The notes below the pieces were generated by a model that was not told where the DNA came from, ran no database searches, and saw only the letters and a list, made by a program, of their open reading frames with translations. A program made the position numbers and the translations under genes. A stretch of 64,000 nucleotides of DNA from Pediococcus cellicola (GTDB lineage: Bacteria; Bacillota; Bacilli; Lactobacillales; Lactobacillaceae): positions 1 through 64,000 of the forward strand of contig NZ_JQBR01000008.1 in assembly GCF_001438655.1 (NCBI RefSeq), read 5' to 3'. Below, one piece after another: positions 60,964 through 64,000 of this stretch (the first letter of the stretch is position 1; each line of letters begins with the position of its first letter).

Positions 60964-62499
60964 ATGGCAAAGCAAGTTTATAACGATTATTTTTTTGATG
61001 AGCCAGCATGGAATACGCATGACGGTGGCTATGTGCCGTTGGAAGAACCTACAACGCCACAACAAAAGCTGCACGTTCCAGCCGTATTGCAGCCCGATAA
61101 GGAAACGGCTACGGATATGTATTATACGGTAACCGCTCAAGAAGGTGAAAGCCAGTTGCTCCCAGGACCTAAAACAAAGACTTGGGGATACAATGGCAGT
61201 TTATTAGGCAAAACGATTATTTTTAAACGCGGTAAAAAAATTCATATCACCCTAAAAAATGACTTACATGAACTCACAACTTTCCATTGGCATGGCCTCA
61301 ATGTGCCGGGACCGTACATTGATGGTGGCTGTCATGCGCCTGTTTATCCAGGAGAATCCAGTGACATTGAATTTGTTTGCAATCAACCGGCAGCAACGCT
61401 TTGGCTACATGCACATCCATGTCCATCAACTGCCCAGCAAGTTTGGCATGGTCTAGCGACACCAGTTGTAGTTCAAGATGAAGACGAAGCTAAACTGCCA
61501 TTGCCACGTAATTATGGCGTAGATGATTTTCCGCTTGTTTTGCAAGACCGTAACTTCCACGAAGACAATCAGTGGGATTATCAGGCTGATTACGATCCTG
61601 ACGGTGTCCAAGGTAAAACACCAATGATTAATGGCACGATTAATCCGTATGTAGATGTGACGACGCAACGGGTTCGTTTACGTGTGTTGGATGGTGCCAA
61701 TCGCCGCGAGTTCCGTTTACACTTTAGTGATGGTCTGGAATTTGCCCAGATCGCTTCTGATGGTGGTATCTTACCAGAACCGGTCTACTTCACAAAAGTG
61801 ATGATGACTTGCGCAGAGCGGGATGAATTTATCGTGGACTTTGGAAAGTATCATGATGGGGATGAAGTGGCGCTGATGTCTGACGATGTGGCGTTAGTTC
61901 ATTTCCGAATTCATGCCTTTGCAAAAGACGATACAAAGTTGCCAGATCACTTAGTAGACATTCCAGAATTACCGGTTACACCTGGGTCCGAAACTCGTCA
62001 TGTGATTATGTCCGGGATGGATGAGGAAGTAGCCATTGATGGCAAGAAATTCAATATGCAACGCATTGATGCACGTCAAAAAGTAGGCGATGTTGTGCTA
62101 TGGGATATTACGAACACCAATGATATGGTTGGCGGTATGATTCACCCGTTCCACATTCATGGCACTCAATTTTTGGTTGTTTCGCGTAACAGGCATGCCC
62201 CATATCCAAATGAGCGTGGCTGGAAGGATACGGTGAGTGTCAATCCTGATGAACATGTGCAAATTAAAGTTCGTTTTGAGTATACAGGCGTTTACATGTA
62301 TCACTGTCATATTATTGAACATGAGGATGGCGGTATGATGGCCCAGATTGAGTCTTACGATCCAGAGCATCCAAAGACCTATAAATTGATGGATATGGAT
62401 ACCTTGATGAATGCCTTTGCTAAGGAAAATCATGTGGATCCTAAAGATCTCTGGCTCGGTGGCATGGGCTCTTATGAAAAAATGGGTATGAAGATGTAG
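60964..62499 (+). CDS. Multicopper oxidase
   Basis: A 511-residue three-cupredoxin-domain oxidase. All copper motifs are visible: HWHG (near residue 107), HAHP, HPFHIHG and HCHIIEHEDGGMM (near 447, with Cys and the axial Met of the T1 site). A methionine-rich end (MGSYEKMGMKM) is present. No signal peptide is seen, so it is probably cytosolic, like the laccase-type enzymes of lactobacilli. It could detoxify copper or oxidise phenols or amines. ATG 60964 is chosen because AGAAGG is 10 nt upstream; ATG 60955 is too close. Confidence 0.92.
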   Translation: MAKQVYNDYFFDEPAWNTHDGGYVPLEEPTTPQQKLHVPAVLQPDKETATDMYYTVTAQEGESQLLPGPKTKTWGYNGSLLGKTIIFKRGKKIHITLKNDLHELTTFHWHGLNVPGPYIDGGCHAPVYPGESSDIEFVCNQPAATLWLHAHPCPSTAQQVWHGLATPVVVQDEDEAKLPLPRNYGVDDFPLVLQDRNFHEDNQWDYQADYDPDGVQGKTPMINGTINPYVDVTTQRVRLRVLDGANRREFRLHFSDGLEFAQIASDGGILPEPVYFTKVMMTCAERDEFIVDFGKYHDGDEVALMSDDVALVHFRIHAFAKDDTKLPDHLVDIPELPVTPGSETRHVIMSGMDEEVAIDGKKFNMQRIDARQKVGDVVLWDITNTNDMVGGMIHPFHIHGTQFLVVSRNRHAPYPNERGWKDTVSVNPDEHVQIKVRFEYTGVYMYHCHIIEHEDGGMMAQIESYDPEHPKTYKLMDMDTLMNAFAKENHVDPKDLWLGGMGSYEKMGMKM

Positions 62500-62518
62500 T
62501 GAACCTATATAAAGTCCT

Positions 62519-62560
62519 AATCTCGTTGGTTTCTGTTTGTGAAACTCACGAGATTTTTTT
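62519..62560 (+). terminator. Intrinsic terminator of the multicopper oxidase gene
   Basis: AATCTCGT (62519-62526) pairs with ACGAGATT (62548-62555), with inner GGTTTC/GAAACT pairing and seven T. Confidence 0.88.
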
Positions 62561-62847
62561 GTGGCATATTTGATCTTAGTTGCAGTGGTCATCTTTTTGT
62601 TGTCCTGAAAGTGGTATCTGTGTTTAATGGGCAAACCGCGGATATCATGTTCTGTTCTCGATTCGGATATTTTCTGTTGCATTTGACTGAGGTGACTTGT
62701 TTCGATAAACCAAAAAGGACGGAGCGGCTGAAAAATTTCATCCGTTGTAATGGTTCATTTTTTAGTTTGATCTGAGCTTGTAGTTAGCAAGGGAAAACGG
62801 CGTAAATAAGACTAAAAATAAGGTTACAATGCATTAATTTAATTTGA

Positions 62848-62890
62848 AAAATGAGGCCGAGAAAAATTTGCATTTTCTCGACCTCATTTT
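62848..62890 (-). terminator. Intrinsic terminator of the ABC transporter genes
   Basis: AAAATGAGG (62848-62856) pairs with CCTCATTTT (62882-62890), and CGAGAAAA with TTTTCTCG inside. It serves the minus-strand ATPase gene. Confidence 0.8.
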
Positions 62891-62898
62891 AGTTTGGC

Positions 62899-63663
62899 TT
62901 AAATTTCGAAATATTTATATAAATCATCAATCGTCAATTGTTGTTTTTCTTCACCAGTAACATCAATCTTGATTTGACCTTTGTCTAATACGATCAGTCG
63001 GTTCCCATACTTTAAGGCATCTTCCAAATGATGGGTAATCATTAAGCAGGTAAGCTTGTCTTCTTTAATACGCTCGTCAGTAGCATGCAGTAACTCCTGA
63101 CTAGTTTTAGGATCTAAAGCTGCCGTGTGTTCATCTAAAAGTAAAATGTCAGGACGCTTAATTGTAGCCATCAAGAAACTTAAGGCTTGGCGTTGACCAC
63201 CTGAAAGCTCACCAGCTGGCGTATTAAGGCGTTCACTCAAACCATTTGCCATGGTACTGGTTATTTTACGGAAGTGGGCAACGTGTTTCTTTAACCCACG
63301 GAAGATCAGGCCACGATGAGCACCTCTCTTTTCAGCTAATAACAAGTTTTCAGAAACGGTCATACGAGGTGCCGTGCCTAACTTAGGGTCCTGGAAAACA
63401 CGACTGAGAAAACGGGTCCGTTTTTCCTCAGAGAGATGGGTGATGTCCTTAGCTTTCACAAGAATTTGGCCTTCATCAACGGCTAAATTGCCACCGATGG
63501 TATTGAACAGCGTGGATTTACCAGCGCCATTTGAACCGAGGACCGTAATAAAATCACCGGGATAAACCTTCAGATTGATGCCGCGAAGGATCTTTTGTTC
63601 ATCAGGTGTATGCCGATTGACAAAAGTAGTGACATTTTTGAGTTCTAAAATTGGATTAGTCAT
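62899..63663 (-). CDS. ABC transporter ATPase (COG1101, TrpXYZ-type system)
   Basis: A 254-residue ATPase. It has Walker A GSNGAGKST, VFQDPKLGTAPRMTVSENL, the signature LSGGQRQAL, Walker B ILLLDEHTAALDP and the switch MITHH. This pattern (DEHTAALDP) is typical of the ATPases paired with COG4120 permeases and ABC-sub-bind proteins, several of which import tryptophan or other amino acids. Its start overlaps the permease end by 8 bases. The substrate is not fixed. Confidence 0.87.
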   Translation of the reverse strand: MTNPILELKNVTTFVNRHTPDEQKILRGINLKVYPGDFITVLGSNGAGKSTLFNTIGGNLAVDEGQILVKAKDITHLSEEKRTRFLSRVFQDPKLGTAPRMTVSENLLLAEKRGAHRGLIFRGLKKHVAHFRKITSTMANGLSERLNTPAGELSGGQRQALSFLMATIKRPDILLLDEHTAALDPKTSQELLHATDERIKEDKLTCLMITHHLEDALKYGNRLIVLDKGQIKIDVTGEEKQQLTIDDLYKYFEI

Positions 63664-64000
63664 GGTTACGCACCTTCTTATCTGGCAGTGGGGTTTTTAC
63701 ACTGTTTTTAATAAATTTATCTAAATGGAGTGCTTTACGGAATGTCGGTAACATAAGGCAAAGGGCCAAAACGATCGAAGAAATTAGGTTCAAATCGTTG
63801 GTACTGAACCCAAGCTGCAGCACGATTAGCAAGACAAAGCGGTATAAAATGCTGCCACAAGTCACGGCAATGAGGCGTTGGTTCATAGATAGATTACCGA
63901 AGACGACTTCACCGATAATGATGGAAGCAAGGCCAATTACGATGATACCAATGCCCATGTTAACATCCGCGTAGCCATCGCTTTGGGCAACTAAGGCGCC
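63656..64000 (-). CDS. ABC transporter permease (COG4120 type), cut by the window edge
   Basis: The minus-strand frame is open from 64000 to the stop at 63656, so the gene starts outside the window. The visible 114 residues include GALVAQSDGYADVNMGIG, which is characteristic of this permease family, then three hydrophobic segments and a basic C-terminal tail (LPDKKVRNHD). It couples with the ATPase encoded downstream. The ATG at 63958 is internal. Confidence 0.85.
   Translation of the reverse strand, partial: GALVAQSDGYADVNMGIGIIVIGLASIIIGEVVFGNLSMNQRLIAVTCGSILYRFVLLIVLQLGFSTNDLNLISSIVLALCLMLPTFRKALHLDKFIKNSVKTPLPDKKVRNHD

Larger units (their letters stand above)
62500..62898. other. 399-bp gap with two terminators and no gene
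   Basis: It holds the oxidase terminator at 62519-62560 and the minus-strand terminator at 62848-62890. A 78-codon frame at 62539-62775 has no ribosome site and unlikely composition. I see nothing else. Confidence 0.6.

Noticed and set aside
62098-62682. 194-codon minus-strand ORF
   Set aside because: Antisense of the multicopper oxidase motifs; His-rich only because of the copper-binding codons on the other strand.
62539-62775. 78-codon plus-strand ORF after the oxidase
   Set aside because: Starts inside the terminator hairpin, lacks a ribosome site and resembles no family.

Overview
The window looks like a chromosomal segment from a low-GC Gram-positive bacterium of the Lactobacillaceae; the genus cannot be fixed from the sequence. 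Supporting signs are strong AGGAGG-type ribosome sites, many catabolite-responsive (cre) motifs, a Man-family PTS driven by a LevR-type sigma-54 activator, a di-manganese catalase, a class II GalT, and eight separate PTS permeases. I see no rRNA or tRNA gene, insertion sequence, phage gene or CRISPR array. Nearly the whole window is a carbohydrate-uptake island made of compact, separately regulated catabolic operons.

Layout. 1-2.5 kb: the tail of an unknown gene, then a small Ile/Leu/Val-rich leader ORF with mutually exclusive hairpins in front of an orphan peptide-binding lipoprotein. 2.6-8.5 kb: LacI regulator, allulose/ribulose-phosphate epimerase, sugar isomerase/epimerase, PTS EIIBC, DeoR regulator and a separate EIIA, probably a rare-sugar operon. 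8.6-14.2 kb: divergent GntR, then GH1, mannose-6-phosphate isomerase, cellobiose-type EIIC and a Gfo/Idh oxidoreductase. 14.4-18.5 kb: RpiR regulator, GH1 and EIIBCA (beta-glucosides). 18.7-31.3 kb: two Man-family PTSs, two FrlB/GfrF-type SIS deglycases, two GntR regulators, a LevR activator and a HAD phosphatase. This fits uptake and cleavage of Amadori-type glycated amines. 31.5-37.9 kb: PRD regulator, Fru-family EIIA/EIIB/EIIC and a GH38 mannosidase (mannosylglycerate-like). 38.2-46.5 kb: maltose-type operon with GH4, EIICB, RpiR, an unknown membrane protein, EIIA, an aberrant fumarase/adenylosuccinate-lyase-superfamily protein and a GH13 glucosidase. 46.8-50.4 kb: divergent GntR, GH1 and EIIC.

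50.6-57 kb, mostly minus strand: Mn catalase, then a sugar ABC transporter with a YesL protein. 57.3-60.3 kb: a 78-residue unknown protein, galK and galT. 60.4-62.5 kb: a universal stress protein and a multicopper oxidase. 62.9-64 kb, minus strand: the ATPase and the cut-off permease of a TrpXYZ/COG4120-type ABC transporter.

How the parts work together. Most operons pair a phosphorylating permease with a hydrolase, deglycase or isomerase acting on the phosphorylated sugar, so products enter glycolysis as glucose-6-P, mannose-6-P or fructose-6-P. Local repressors or activators sense substrate, and cre sites next to several promoters add CcpA-type repression. The signals I consider most worth testing are the leader-peptide attenuator before the peptide-binding lipoprotein, the sigma-54 promoter embedded in the levR terminator, and the lyase-superfamily protein that has lost its catalytic serine motif.
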